Position numbers and translations under genes: made by a program
Shown: one piece after another, positions 1 to 6,030 of the stretch
How positions within the stretch are numbered: the first letter of the stretch is position 1
Layout: every line of letters begins with the position of its first letter
Origin: Flavobacteriaceae bacterium
Lineage (GTDB): Bacteria > Bacteroidota > Bacteroidia > Flavobacteriales > Flavobacteriaceae
NCBI GenBank assembly: GCA_949507465.1
Contig: CATEMS010000219.1
Location: forward strand, 1 to 6,156
Direction: 5' to 3'
Length of the DNA stretch: 6,156 nucleotides
The notes under the pieces: model-generated
Told to the model about the DNA's origin: nothing
Databases searched by the model: none
What the model saw: only the letters and a program-made list of their open reading frames with translations

Positions 1-153
1 AAAGGCAATTTCTAACCCCCAAACGACCAAAGAAATTAAAATAAGCCCCCAAAAATAATTGGCATAAAAGGGTACTTCAAAGACCATAGAATTCCAGGTC
101 CAGTCTAAGGTTCCCAAAAAAGCATCTGTAAAAGCGTCTATATATTTTTTCAT
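1..153 (-). CDS. Membrane protein, probable sterol desaturase / fatty acid hydroxylase family (5' part only)
   Basis: The minus strand opens with ATG at 153-151 and stays open to the window edge, giving 51 residues that begin MKKYIDAFTDAFLGTLDWTW. The fragment has an aromatic-rich amphipathic start (about residues 1-28), then a hydrophobic segment from about NYFWGLILISLVVWGLEIAF (residues 32-51) that looks like a first transmembrane helix. The NYFWGL...SLVVWGLEI pattern resembles, from memory, the N-terminus of flavobacterial sterol desaturase/fatty acid hydroxylase proteins, which are di-iron membrane oxygenases. The histidine clusters that would prove this lie beyond the edge, so the family call is tentative. 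It starts 24 nt after the lysS stop on the same strand and is probably in the same transcript. A GGAGGT Shine-Dalgarno sits 6 nt before the ATG and fixes the start. That it is a real coding start is much surer than the family name. Confidence 0.6.
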   Translation of the reverse strand, partial: MKKYIDAFTDAFLGTLDWTWNSMVFEVPFYANYFWGLILISLVVWGLEIAF

Positions 154-158
154 TTTAG

Positions 159-165
159 TACCTCC
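159..165 (-). promoter_or_regulatory. Strong Shine-Dalgarno before the left-edge gene
   Basis: Read on the minus strand the sequence is GGAGGTA, leaving 6 nt between GGAGGT and the ATG at 153. This is near-perfect complementarity to the usual 16S rRNA 3' tail at a good distance. The starts of lysS, the Pmp3 gene, lipB and the lipoprotein in this window show nothing like it. Genes of Bacteroidota generally lack such motifs, so it stands out. It lies in the 24-nt gap after the lysS stop and would allow independent ribosome loading on the second gene of the transcript. Confidence 0.65.
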
Positions 166-177
166 GTTTAAAATAAT

Positions 178-1869
178 TTAAGCCATTGTAACCAACAAAC
201 CTTCAGATGTTTTCTCAACTTTGACAAGGTTATGTTTGGTAAGTCCTTTTATGGTTTTGTCCCACTTTTTATTACTTAGCCCAGATTGTTGTTTTAGGGT
301 GTTTAAATCTGCGGGGGACGTCACTTTTAGCAAATTGAAAACAGCTTTTTCATCCTCGCTCATGGCAACTTGTTTTTGCTCTGGCTTCATTTGAGGGAAA
401 AACAACACTTCTTGTATGGAGGCATTGTTGGTTAAAAACATAATTAACCTATCCATACCAATTCCCATACCAGATGTTGGGGGCATTCCATACTCTAGGG
501 CTCTTAAAAAATCTTGATCAATAAACTCTGTAGCTTCATCATCACCACGTCCAGCAAGTTTTACTTGCTCCTCAAAGCGTTCTCTTTGATCTATAGGATC
601 ATTAAGCTCAGAATAGGCATTGGCCAATTCTTTACCACATACAATTAACTCAAAACGCTCTGTGAGCTCTGGTTTAGAGCGGTGTTCTTTGGTCAAGGGG
701 CTCATCTCCTTTGGATAGTCTGTAATAAATGTTGGTTGAATGTAATGGCCCTCACATTTCTCACCAAAAATTTCGTCTATTAATTTCCCTTTACCCATAG
801 CAGGGTCTACCTCGATACCCATACCTTTGGCGGCCTCTCTAATTTCATTTTCTGTTTTACCCGAAATATCAAAACCAGTAAAATTTTTAATGGCATCTGT
901 CATTGTTACTCGTGCATAGGGTGCTTTGAAATCAATTTCATGATCCCCGAAGATTGTTTTTGAGCTTCCGTTTACTTGGGTGGCACAATACTCTAGTAAC
1001 TCTTCAGTGAGATCCATCATCCAATTGTAATCCTTGTAGGCTACATAAATTTCCATCATGGTAAACTCTGGATTATGTGTTCTATCCATACCTTCGTTTC
1101 TGAAGGTTTTTGCAAACTCATATACTCCATCAAAACCACCAACAATCAATTTTTTTAGATACAATTCACAGGCAATTCTCATGTACATTGGTATGTCTAA
1201 AGAATTGTGATGAGTTAGAAATGGTCTTGCAGCAGCACCTCCAGGGATAGACTGTAGTATAGGTGTCTCCACCTCAAAATAACCACTGTTATTAAAAAAA
1301 GAGCGCATGGCTGTAAAGAGTTTTGTTCTTTTTACAAACACCTCTTTTACCTTTGGATTGACTACCAAATCTGCATAACGCTGTCTATAACGCATTTCTG
1401 GATCAATGAACTCATCGTAGGTATTTCCTTGACTGTCTGTTTTTGGGAGCGGTAAAGGCTTTAATGCTTTACTTAGTAATGTGAAATCTTTGACCAATAC
1501 GGTAATCTCACCAACCTTGGTTGTAAATAACTCTCCTTGTATTCCTATAAAATCTCCAAGGTCAAGTAATTTTTTGAACAACTCATTGTATTTCATTTTA
1601 TCTTCACCAGGGCAAATTTCGTCTCTGTTGAAGTACACCTGAATTCTTCCTTCACTATCTTGTATTTCAGCAAAAGAGGCTTTTCCTTGTATTTTTTTAC
1701 GCATTAATCTTCCAGCAATAACCACTTTTTGACCCTCACTATACGTCTCTTTAATGGCCTTGCTGGTGTGATCTACAGGATATAGATTTGCTGGATATGG
1801 ATTGATACCCAAGGCTCTTAATTGGTTTAGTTTTTCTCTACGAATGATTTCTAGTTCAGAAAGTTGCAT
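178..1869 (-). CDS. lysS: Lysine--tRNA ligase (class II LysRS) with a C-terminal appendage
   Basis: This cytoplasmic enzyme charges tRNA-Lys with lysine using ATP. The 563-residue product has the standard order. An N-terminal OB-fold anticodon-binding domain covers about residues 47-135 (VVIAGRLMRKK, then FAEIQDSEGRIQVYF). The class II catalytic core follows, with motif 1 at 196-205 (GYFEVETPIL), motif 2 at 256-275 (FRNEGMDRTHNPEF...) and motif 3 at 467-479 (GMGIGMDRLIMFL). The core ends at about FFPQMKPE (490-497), where the E. coli enzyme (about 505 residues) stops. Here roughly 66 more residues follow, rich in Lys, with a helix-turn-helix-like look (LNTLKQQSGLSNKKWDKTIKGL). I recall similar tails on flavobacterial LysRS, so this is probably a lineage trait. 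The ATG start at 1869 gives the usual MQLSELEIIRREKL opening. A TAATTTTG -7 box lies 17 nt upstream and no SD is visible. It is transcribed away from the Pmp3 gene and probably together with the left-edge gene. Confidence 0.97.
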   Translation of the reverse strand: MQLSELEIIRREKLNQLRALGINPYPANLYPVDHTSKAIKETYSEGQKVVIAGRLMRKKIQGKASFAEIQDSEGRIQVYFNRDEICPGEDKMKYNELFKKLLDLGDFIGIQGELFTTKVGEITVLVKDFTLLSKALKPLPLPKTDSQGNTYDEFIDPEMRYRQRYADLVVNPKVKEVFVKRTKLFTAMRSFFNNSGYFEVETPILQSIPGGAAARPFLTHHNSLDIPMYMRIACELYLKKLIVGGFDGVYEFAKTFRNEGMDRTHNPEFTMMEIYVAYKDYNWMMDLTEELLEYCATQVNGSSKTIFGDHEIDFKAPYARVTMTDAIKNFTGFDISGKTENEIREAAKGMGIEVDPAMGKGKLIDEIFGEKCEGHYIQPTFITDYPKEMSPLTKEHRSKPELTERFELIVCGKELANAYSELNDPIDQRERFEEQVKLAGRGDDEATEFIDQDFLRALEYGMPPTSGMGIGMDRLIMFLTNNASIQEVLFFPQMKPEQKQVAMSEDEKAVFNLLKVTSPADLNTLKQQSGLSNKKWDKTIKGLTKHNLVKVEKTSEGLLVTMA

Positions 1870-1886
1870 GTGGTGTATTTATGCTA

Positions 1887-1894
1887 CAAAATTA
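1887..1894 (-). promoter_or_regulatory. Candidate lysS promoter -7 box (TAATTTTG)
   Basis: On the minus strand TAATTTTG matches the Bacteroidota primary sigma factor -7 consensus TAnnTTTG exactly. It ends 17 nt before the lysS ATG, so a start about 5-7 nt downstream would leave a short leader of about ten bases. No TTG is present at the expected -33 distance (about 17-23 nt upstream), so only half of the promoter is supported. The identical ten bases TAATTTTGTA occur at the divergent Pmp3 promoter. Confidence 0.45.
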
Positions 1895-1917
1895 GCCTAT
1901 TTCCCTATTTTAATCTT

Positions 1918-1937
1918 AAAATTTTTACAAAATTTTG
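1918..1937. repeat. AT-rich palindrome and direct repeat in the lysS/Pmp3 divergent region
   Basis: CAAAATTTTG at 1928-1937 is a perfect 10-bp palindrome, and AAAATTTT occurs twice at 1918 and 1929, an 11-bp spacing of about one helical turn. It lies between the two candidate divergent -7 boxes. It could be a protein-binding or bent-DNA element, but such A/T words arise often by chance in AT-rich intergenic DNA. Confidence 0.25.
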
Positions 1938-1989
1938 TTTGCTTACTCCCTTGGTGTAAAAAGGGGCAGACCAATAGTATAAATAATTG

Positions 1990-1997
1990 TAATTTTG
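1990..1997 (+). promoter_or_regulatory. Candidate Pmp3-gene promoter -7 box (TAATTTTG)
   Basis: TAATTTTG matches TAnnTTTG exactly and ends 16 nt before the ATG at 2014. No TTG lies about 17-23 nt upstream; the nearest, at 1951-1953, is too far away. The predicted leader would be about ten bases, with no SD. Its position before the small gene supports that gene being expressed. Confidence 0.42.
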
Positions 1998-2013
1998 TAA
2001 GTTAATACTGTTT

Positions 2014-2172
2014 ATGAGTTTTTGGAGAGTCATCCTTTCGATTTTATTTCCTCCCCTTGCCGTTATTGATAAGGGATGTGGTTCTGTGTTAATTGTTTTA
2101 ATTTTAACCTGTTTGGGTTGGATTCCTGGGGTAATTGCCGCCCTTATAATCTTAAACAATCCAGATAATTAG
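2014..2172 (+). CDS. YqaE/Pmp3-family small membrane protein (52 aa)
   Basis: The gene encodes 52 residues, from MSFWRVILSILFPPLAVIDK to ...LIILNNPDN, ending at TAG 2170-2172. It has the hallmarks of the YqaE/Pmp3 family (bacterial YqaE, yeast Pmp3, plant RCI2): a first hydrophobic segment carrying the conserved double proline (LSILFPPLAV, residues 8-17), a short Gly-Cys-Gly turn (21-23), and a second hydrophobic segment with the GWIPG signature (35-39) followed by ALIIL. The length of about 50 residues and two membrane helices are normal for the family. Pmp3 affects membrane potential and ion tolerance in yeast, and RCI2 is cold- and salt-induced in plants. The bacterial role is poorly defined, so no precise function is assigned. 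It is transcribed divergently from lysS with its own TAATTTTG box and is followed by a hairpin before lipB. A longer frame on the opposite strand across this stretch resembles no family I know. Confidence 0.93.
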   Translation: MSFWRVILSILFPPLAVIDKGCGSVLIVLILTCLGWIPGVIAALIILNNPDN

Positions 2173-2237
2173 TCTAATCTAACATGAGTAGTTAAACTAT
2201 TTTGGATTATTTATGAAATGTCACTTACACAAACAAT

Positions 2238-2256
2238 ACACCATAAATGGTGTTTT
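2238..2256 (+). terminator. Possible weak intrinsic terminator between the Pmp3 gene and lipB
   Basis: ACACCA at 2238-2243 pairs with TGGTGT at 2248-2253 around a TAAA loop, giving 6 perfect base pairs, followed by TTT (2254-2256, a four-T run counting 2253). It is 66 nt past the Pmp3-gene stop and 15 nt before the lipB TTG. The stem is short and the T-run brief, so termination may be inefficient. The hairpin could equally shape the lipB leader or bind a regulator. Confidence 0.35.
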
Positions 2257-2270
2257 AAAAGCCTAGTATC

Positions 2271-2966
2271 TTGAACAAACAACTACAACTACAAGACCTT
2301 GGTCTTAAAGATTACAAAGAAACTTGGGAGTACCAAGAAAGTCTTTTTGCTGCTATAATTGATATAAAAATCAAAAATAGAAGAGAAGCTTTAGGAGCGC
2401 AAACCCCAAACCATTTTTTGTTTGTAGAACATCCACATGTTTACACTCTTGGTAAAAGTGGTGATCTAGATAATCTTTTAATACCCCAGGATAAGTTGGC
2501 TGCCATTGGTGCTACCTTCTATAAAATAAATAGGGGAGGAGATATTACCTATCATGGTCCAGGACAAGTTGTGGGTTACCCAATCCTGGATCTAGAAAAT
2601 TTTTTCACAGACATCCATAAGTACTTACGACTATTGGAAGAAATGGTCATACTAACTCTAGCTCAGTATGGTATAAAAGCAGAGCGTTCTGAAGGAGAGA
2701 CAGGGGTTTGGCTTGATCCCGGCACCCCTTTTGCCAGGAAAATTTGCGCCATGGGTGTGCGTGCAAGCCGCTGGGTAACCATGCACGGTTTTGCATTAAA
2801 TGTAAATACAGATCTAGGATATTTTGACCACATGATACCCTGCGGTATCAAAGATAAGGCTGTTACTTCTATGAATTTAGAATTAGGTTTGAAGCAAGTA
2901 TCAACCCAAGAGGTGAAGACCTCATTGCTAAAACATTTTTTAGCACTCTTTAAGGCCCAGATTTAG
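2271..2966 (+). CDS. lipB: Lipoyl(octanoyl) transferase
   Basis: LipB moves the octanoyl group from octanoyl-ACP onto the lipoyl domains of 2-oxoacid dehydrogenases and the glycine cleavage H protein; LipA then inserts sulfur. The 231-residue protein carries the family signature RGGDITYHGPGQ at 88-99, the lysine of KICAMGVR (K157), MHGFALNVN at 171-179 and the acyl-thioester cysteine in IPCGIKDKAVTS (C191). The Lys/Cys catalytic pair is therefore intact, and the length is normal. The start is TTG at 2271: an in-frame TAA at 2256-2258 blocks extension, no ATG occurs until deep in the protein, and the resulting MNKQLQLQDLGLKDYKETW begins where homologues begin. No SD is visible. Its TAG (2964-2966) overlaps the stop of the converging lipoprotein gene. 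No clear promoter is seen; it may be read through from the Pmp3 gene or use a weak start in 2173-2270. Confidence 0.96.
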   Translation: MNKQLQLQDLGLKDYKETWEYQESLFAAIIDIKIKNRREALGAQTPNHFLFVEHPHVYTLGKSGDLDNLLIPQDKLAAIGATFYKINRGGDITYHGPGQVVGYPILDLENFFTDIHKYLRLLEEMVILTLAQYGIKAERSEGETGVWLDPGTPFARKICAMGVRASRWVTMHGFALNVNTDLGYFDHMIPCGIKDKAVTSMNLELGLKQVSTQEVKTSLLKHFLALFKAQI

Positions 2967-5356
2967 TTTGTTTGATAAACAATACACTTTGTGTCATCCT
3001 CTTTTGTTAGAACAAACACATTTTTCTTAAAAGCAATTACTTCTCCGCTGCTGGCACCATAAACCGGAAACCCCTTGAGCAGCTCACCATCAAGGCTGTA
3101 TAGGTAGGTCTTTTTTTCTTGGGTTTCAGTGGTGGTGACATACCCTTTTTTATTTGCGTAATACACCCTTGGACTTGTGTAGATGCCAAAGGGAAGCTCT
3201 ATATGTTTTGAGTTTATTCTCAGGTGGTTGTCCCAAAGAGAAATGGTATTATCTTTAATAATTTTCAGGCAGTTCTCATTGTTTATGTTTATTTTTTTTC
3301 GACTTATTTTTCCGGATTGAGAAATGGTTATTTGCTCATTATCTTTGGTAACCAGCACAAAATTTGTTCTTGTTTTTAAAATAGGTGCTCCTGTAAGGTT
3401 TAATTTTTCTGAGACCTTAACACGTACTTTTCCTGTTCTAGAGCGTATAGAAAGGGTTCCATTTTCTTGCTGAAATAATAAATAATCTTTGTTTTGTAAT
3501 CGTATGTGCTGCGCCATACCAATAATGTTACTTTTTGCTTTTTTGTAGGTAAAACCCTTAACCGATTTGCCCTTCTTATCAAGCATGACCACCTCATTGT
3601 CTTGAATGATGACAAATCTATATCTCTTTGTGTTGTCATAGTCAAAAACGGCCAGGGGCTGGGTGATTCTATCTTTAAATGTAATAGGAAAAGGAGCTAC
3701 CTCTTTTCCGTTTCTATCTATAACATACAATTTGTTTTTGGTGGTAAATGCAAGTTGTTTTTTGCCATTTGCAAGAAGGTCTATTTCGTGTATATCTCCT
3801 AGTATTGGGTTTTCTATAGATTTGCTCCAAAGTTTAGTTCCACTTAATGAAAATAAATGAAGATTATTTTCAACATCTTGAACTACAATTTCTTTTTCAT
3901 TTGTTTTATGATTTGTAAAAAACTGGGGATCACCAAGCATGGGTGTTCCAACATCTATAGCCACTAGTTGAGTGACACCTTTTGATTTTTTAATCTCTTT
4001 ACCAGCTTTGTGGTTTATAAAATTGATATGCGCAAAAGAAGTATCGTATCGATACTGAAAAATAGCGATAGGAAAATCATTTGCTATTTGCTCATTGGGA
4101 AGTTCTCCCATTGCTTGATTAGAAAATCCTGCTGTATGCTGCTGTTCAAAAACCAACAAAGAACCCTTGGTAGGTAACTGTTGCATAACATTCTTAAAAT
4201 AAGAAGTTTCAGAGAGGGTGTTGCGAGTTTCAATGGCATTGATGTATTGTTGAGCAACTTCCAAATTACTGGCGCCAATAATAAAATTCTCCAAGCTAAA
4301 AAGTACATTAATTGAGTGTCCTTGCAACAATGGGCTATATGTTTGGGCTATCAAACCTGGAGTGTTAAAGCTATAAAGTATAACATCTCTATAGGTTTCT
4401 CCACGAGAAATATACTTTGCCAAGCTCTCCATAGATAATTGGCTATCAAGACTCTCCATAAGGGTTATCTCACCGTTATTTAAAATAATCTGCCCTATGC
4501 TTTTTAAAGTTTCAAATACATCCCGGGGTGCTATTTGTGTACTGTCTTTATTATAAATTTTGATGTTTTGTTGTAAAAGCCCAGCATTGGAGTATCCAAC
4601 CACTCTACCTCTTAAGGCCTTTTTTGGAATCATACTAGCCATAGAAAATTCATGGGCTTTTTGTCCTTTAAATACAGAGAGTAATTGTAGACTATCTTGC
4701 ATCATGGCTATTCCAGAACCTTGCATGCCTTTAGAGACTAGGGTTAAATCTAGTGTGTTCCAGGAACTTAAAATAGCCTCGGAGCCCAAAAGGGTATTGT
4801 TTTTTGAATACACACTAATCCCTTTAAATGTGTTTGAATTCATAAGTTTTGTGAGGGCACTGTCTTTATTTTTTGATTGATTTTTTGCCCTTTCAAGCCA
4901 TTTTTTTTCACTTGAGTATAAAAGGTAATTTCCAAGTTGTACCTGGTAGATAGAATCTTCAATACCTCTGGAAAGTACAATCTCTTTTTTTGATGGCCTT
5001 GTTTTTTGTAGGCTGTCTTGGCTTGTTGTTTTTTGAAATTCAGTAATTACCAAAACTTTATGTAAGGTGTCTTGCGATCCAGGCATGGCTATTAATACCT
5101 GTGATGTGTTTGGAAGTTTACCGATAAAAGGATGTTTTTTTAGCACCTGCTGCAATTTTGTGGTGCTCATAGTGTCAATAAGCACATTATCTTGAAGCTC
5201 CTTTTCTACCTGTGAGACATCATCAAGTGTGTAGATTAATGTCCAATTAGGATCTATAAAATCAACCATAGATCCATACGATGATTTATAAGAGTCACAA
5301 CAACTAAATAGAAGGGAAATTGTAAAGAGTAAGGCGATTCTTTTTAAAAAGGTCAT
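2963..5356 (-). CDS. Uncharacterised large lipoprotein with repeated N-terminal region and C-terminal beta-propeller
   Basis: I do not recognise a named gene. The preferred start, ATG at 5356, gives 797 residues opening with a lipoprotein signal peptide (MTFLKRIALLFTISLLFSC): positive charge at K5/R6, a hydrophobic core, and Cys19 as the likely lipidation site. An ATG at 5395 would add 13 residues before the signal and is less natural. Residues about 20-455 form a mixed alpha/beta region in which two segments look alike, 142-184 (NYLLYSSEKKWLERA...) and 356-404 (NFIIGASNLEVAQQY...), reminiscent of DUF3352-type proteins. From about 463 to 795 come strand-turn-strand units of the form hydrophobic-G-x-x-hydrophobic: LHLFSLSGTKLW, LYVIDRNGKEV, VVMLDKKGKSVKGF, TYLYSLDGELLKGFP. 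There are about seven or eight, as in PQQ/WD-like propellers. No acidic surface-export signal follows Cys19, so a periplasm-facing anchor is likely. The gene lies 71 nt downstream of rnhB and converges on lipB with a 4-nt overlap. The function is unknown; an envelope binding or scaffold role is inference. Confidence 0.85.
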   Translation of the reverse strand: MTFLKRIALLFTISLLFSCCDSYKSSYGSMVDFIDPNWTLIYTLDDVSQVEKELQDNVLIDTMSTTKLQQVLKKHPFIGKLPNTSQVLIAMPGSQDTLHKVLVITEFQKTTSQDSLQKTRPSKKEIVLSRGIEDSIYQVQLGNYLLYSSEKKWLERAKNQSKNKDSALTKLMNSNTFKGISVYSKNNTLLGSEAILSSWNTLDLTLVSKGMQGSGIAMMQDSLQLLSVFKGQKAHEFSMASMIPKKALRGRVVGYSNAGLLQQNIKIYNKDSTQIAPRDVFETLKSIGQIILNNGEITLMESLDSQLSMESLAKYISRGETYRDVILYSFNTPGLIAQTYSPLLQGHSINVLFSLENFIIGASNLEVAQQYINAIETRNTLSETSYFKNVMQQLPTKGSLLVFEQQHTAGFSNQAMGELPNEQIANDFPIAIFQYRYDTSFAHINFINHKAGKEIKKSKGVTQLVAIDVGTPMLGDPQFFTNHKTNEKEIVVQDVENNLHLFSLSGTKLWSKSIENPILGDIHEIDLLANGKKQLAFTTKNKLYVIDRNGKEVAPFPITFKDRITQPLAVFDYDNTKRYRFVIIQDNEVVMLDKKGKSVKGFTYKKAKSNIIGMAQHIRLQNKDYLLFQQENGTLSIRSRTGKVRVKVSEKLNLTGAPILKTRTNFVLVTKDNEQITISQSGKISRKKININNENCLKIIKDNTISLWDNHLRINSKHIELPFGIYTSPRVYYANKKGYVTTTETQEKKTYLYSLDGELLKGFPVYGASSGEVIAFKKNVFVLTKEDDTKCIVYQTN

Positions 5357-5361
5357 AAATA

Positions 5362-5369
5362 CAAAAGTA
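5362..5369 (-). promoter_or_regulatory. Candidate promoter -7 box of the lipoprotein gene (TACTTTTG)
   Basis: On the minus strand TACTTTTG fits TAnnTTTG exactly, with only 5 nt (TATTT) before the ATG at 5356. A transcript starting about 5-7 nt after the box would begin at or next to this ATG, which would make the mRNA leaderless or nearly so. If used, it also rules out the upstream ATG at 5395. No TTG is found at the -33 distance. Confidence 0.38.
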
Positions 5370-5377
5370 TGAAGGAT

Positions 5378-5394
5378 TGCATAATATATATGCA
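5378..5394. repeat. Interrupted palindrome TGCATA-N5-TATGCA upstream of the lipoprotein gene
   Basis: TGCATA (5378-5383) and TATGCA (5389-5394) form a perfect 6-bp inverted repeat around ATATA. On the minus strand it lies 8 to 24 nt upstream of the candidate TACTTTTG box, covering the place where a -33 element would sit, so it could be an operator for a dimeric regulator. The sequence is AT-rich, so chance remains a real alternative. Confidence 0.3.
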
Positions 5395-5427
5395 TTGTTG
5401 TTTTTGTTTATTTAGAGGTTTTCAACA

Positions 5428-6030
5428 CTATTGTAAATTTAGACGCAATTGATTTGGAAGTAATTTAAAACTTTTACGATGGTATGGAGAGGGCCCATAT
5501 TTTAAAATAGCGGCTCTATGCTCCTTGGTTGGATATCCATTGTTTTTCTTCCAATTGTACATTGGATATTGCTCATGTAGTTTCTCCATATATGCATCTC
5601 TAGCTGTTTTGGCCAGTATAGAGGCAGCAGCAATATGTAAATACTTTGAATCTCCTTTTACGATGCATTGATATCGCACTTTATGGTAGGGTTTAAAACG
5701 GTTGCCATCTATGGCTATAAATTCTGGGCGAGGGCTTAGCTTGTCTATGGAGCGGTGCATACCCAAAATAGATGCATTTAAGATATTAATTTGATCAATC
5801 TTCTCCATCATTATGTGCGTTACCCCATAACTTATAGCTGCAGCCTCAATAATGGGTTTAAGCTTCATTCTCTTTTTCTTGCTGAGTTGTTTTGAGTCTG
5901 TGAGAAACGGGTGAGTAAAATCATCGGGCAGAATCACAGCAGCAGCAGTAACAGGACCTGCAAGACATCCGCGACCTGCTTCGTCTGTGCCACATTCTAA
6001 AAGATTTGGATGAATTTTTAATGCTAACAT
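5428..6030 (-). CDS. rnhB: Ribonuclease HII
   Basis: RNase HII cleaves the RNA strand of RNA-DNA hybrids in the cytoplasm and nicks 5' of single ribonucleotides misincorporated in DNA, the first step of ribonucleotide excision repair. The 200-residue protein is of normal length. It shows GTDEAGRGCLAGPV at 14-27 with the first two acidic ligands (D16, E17) and the GRG motif (19-21), TDSKQLS at 44-50, AIDGN with D108, KGDSKYLHIAAASILAKTARD at 125-145 with the likely fourth acidic residue D127, and NGYPTKEH (164-171), whose tyrosine is the family's ribonucleotide-sensing residue. All key residues are present, so it should be active. The ATG at 6030 places the DEAGRG block at the usual distance from the N-terminus. 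An AAGGA lies 7 nt upstream. The lipoprotein gene follows 71 nt downstream on the same strand; co-transcription is possible but that gene seems to have its own -7 box. Confidence 0.97.
   Translation of the reverse strand: MLALKIHPNLLECGTDEAGRGCLAGPVTAAAVILPDDFTHPFLTDSKQLSKKKRMKLKPIIEAAAISYGVTHIMMEKIDQINILNASILGMHRSIDKLSPRPEFIAIDGNRFKPYHKVRYQCIVKGDSKYLHIAAASILAKTARDAYMEKLHEQYPMYNWKKNNGYPTKEHRAAILKYGPSPYHRKSFKLLPNQLRLNLQ

Noticed and set aside
1951..1953. TTG as a -33 element for the Pmp3-gene promoter
   Set aside because: It is 36 nt upstream of the TAATTTTG box, much more than the usual spacing of about 19-21 nt.
1802..2005. 67-codon open frame on the plus strand
   Set aside because: It overlaps the 5' end of lysS antisense and runs through the divergent promoter region, and the product has no family resemblance.
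1905..2159. 84-codon open frame on the minus strand
   Set aside because: It lies antisense to the Pmp3 gene and spans both candidate -7 boxes of the divergent region. Its translation has no recognisable motif, whereas the plus strand carries clear family signatures.
2663..2851. 62-codon frame antisense to lipB
   Set aside because: It lies opposite conserved lipB coding sequence, so the open frame is explained by lipB codon use.
3400..4880. Several 65-106 codon frames inside the lipoprotein gene, on both strands
   Set aside because: They are shadows in other frames of a continuous 797-codon gene with convincing domain structure.
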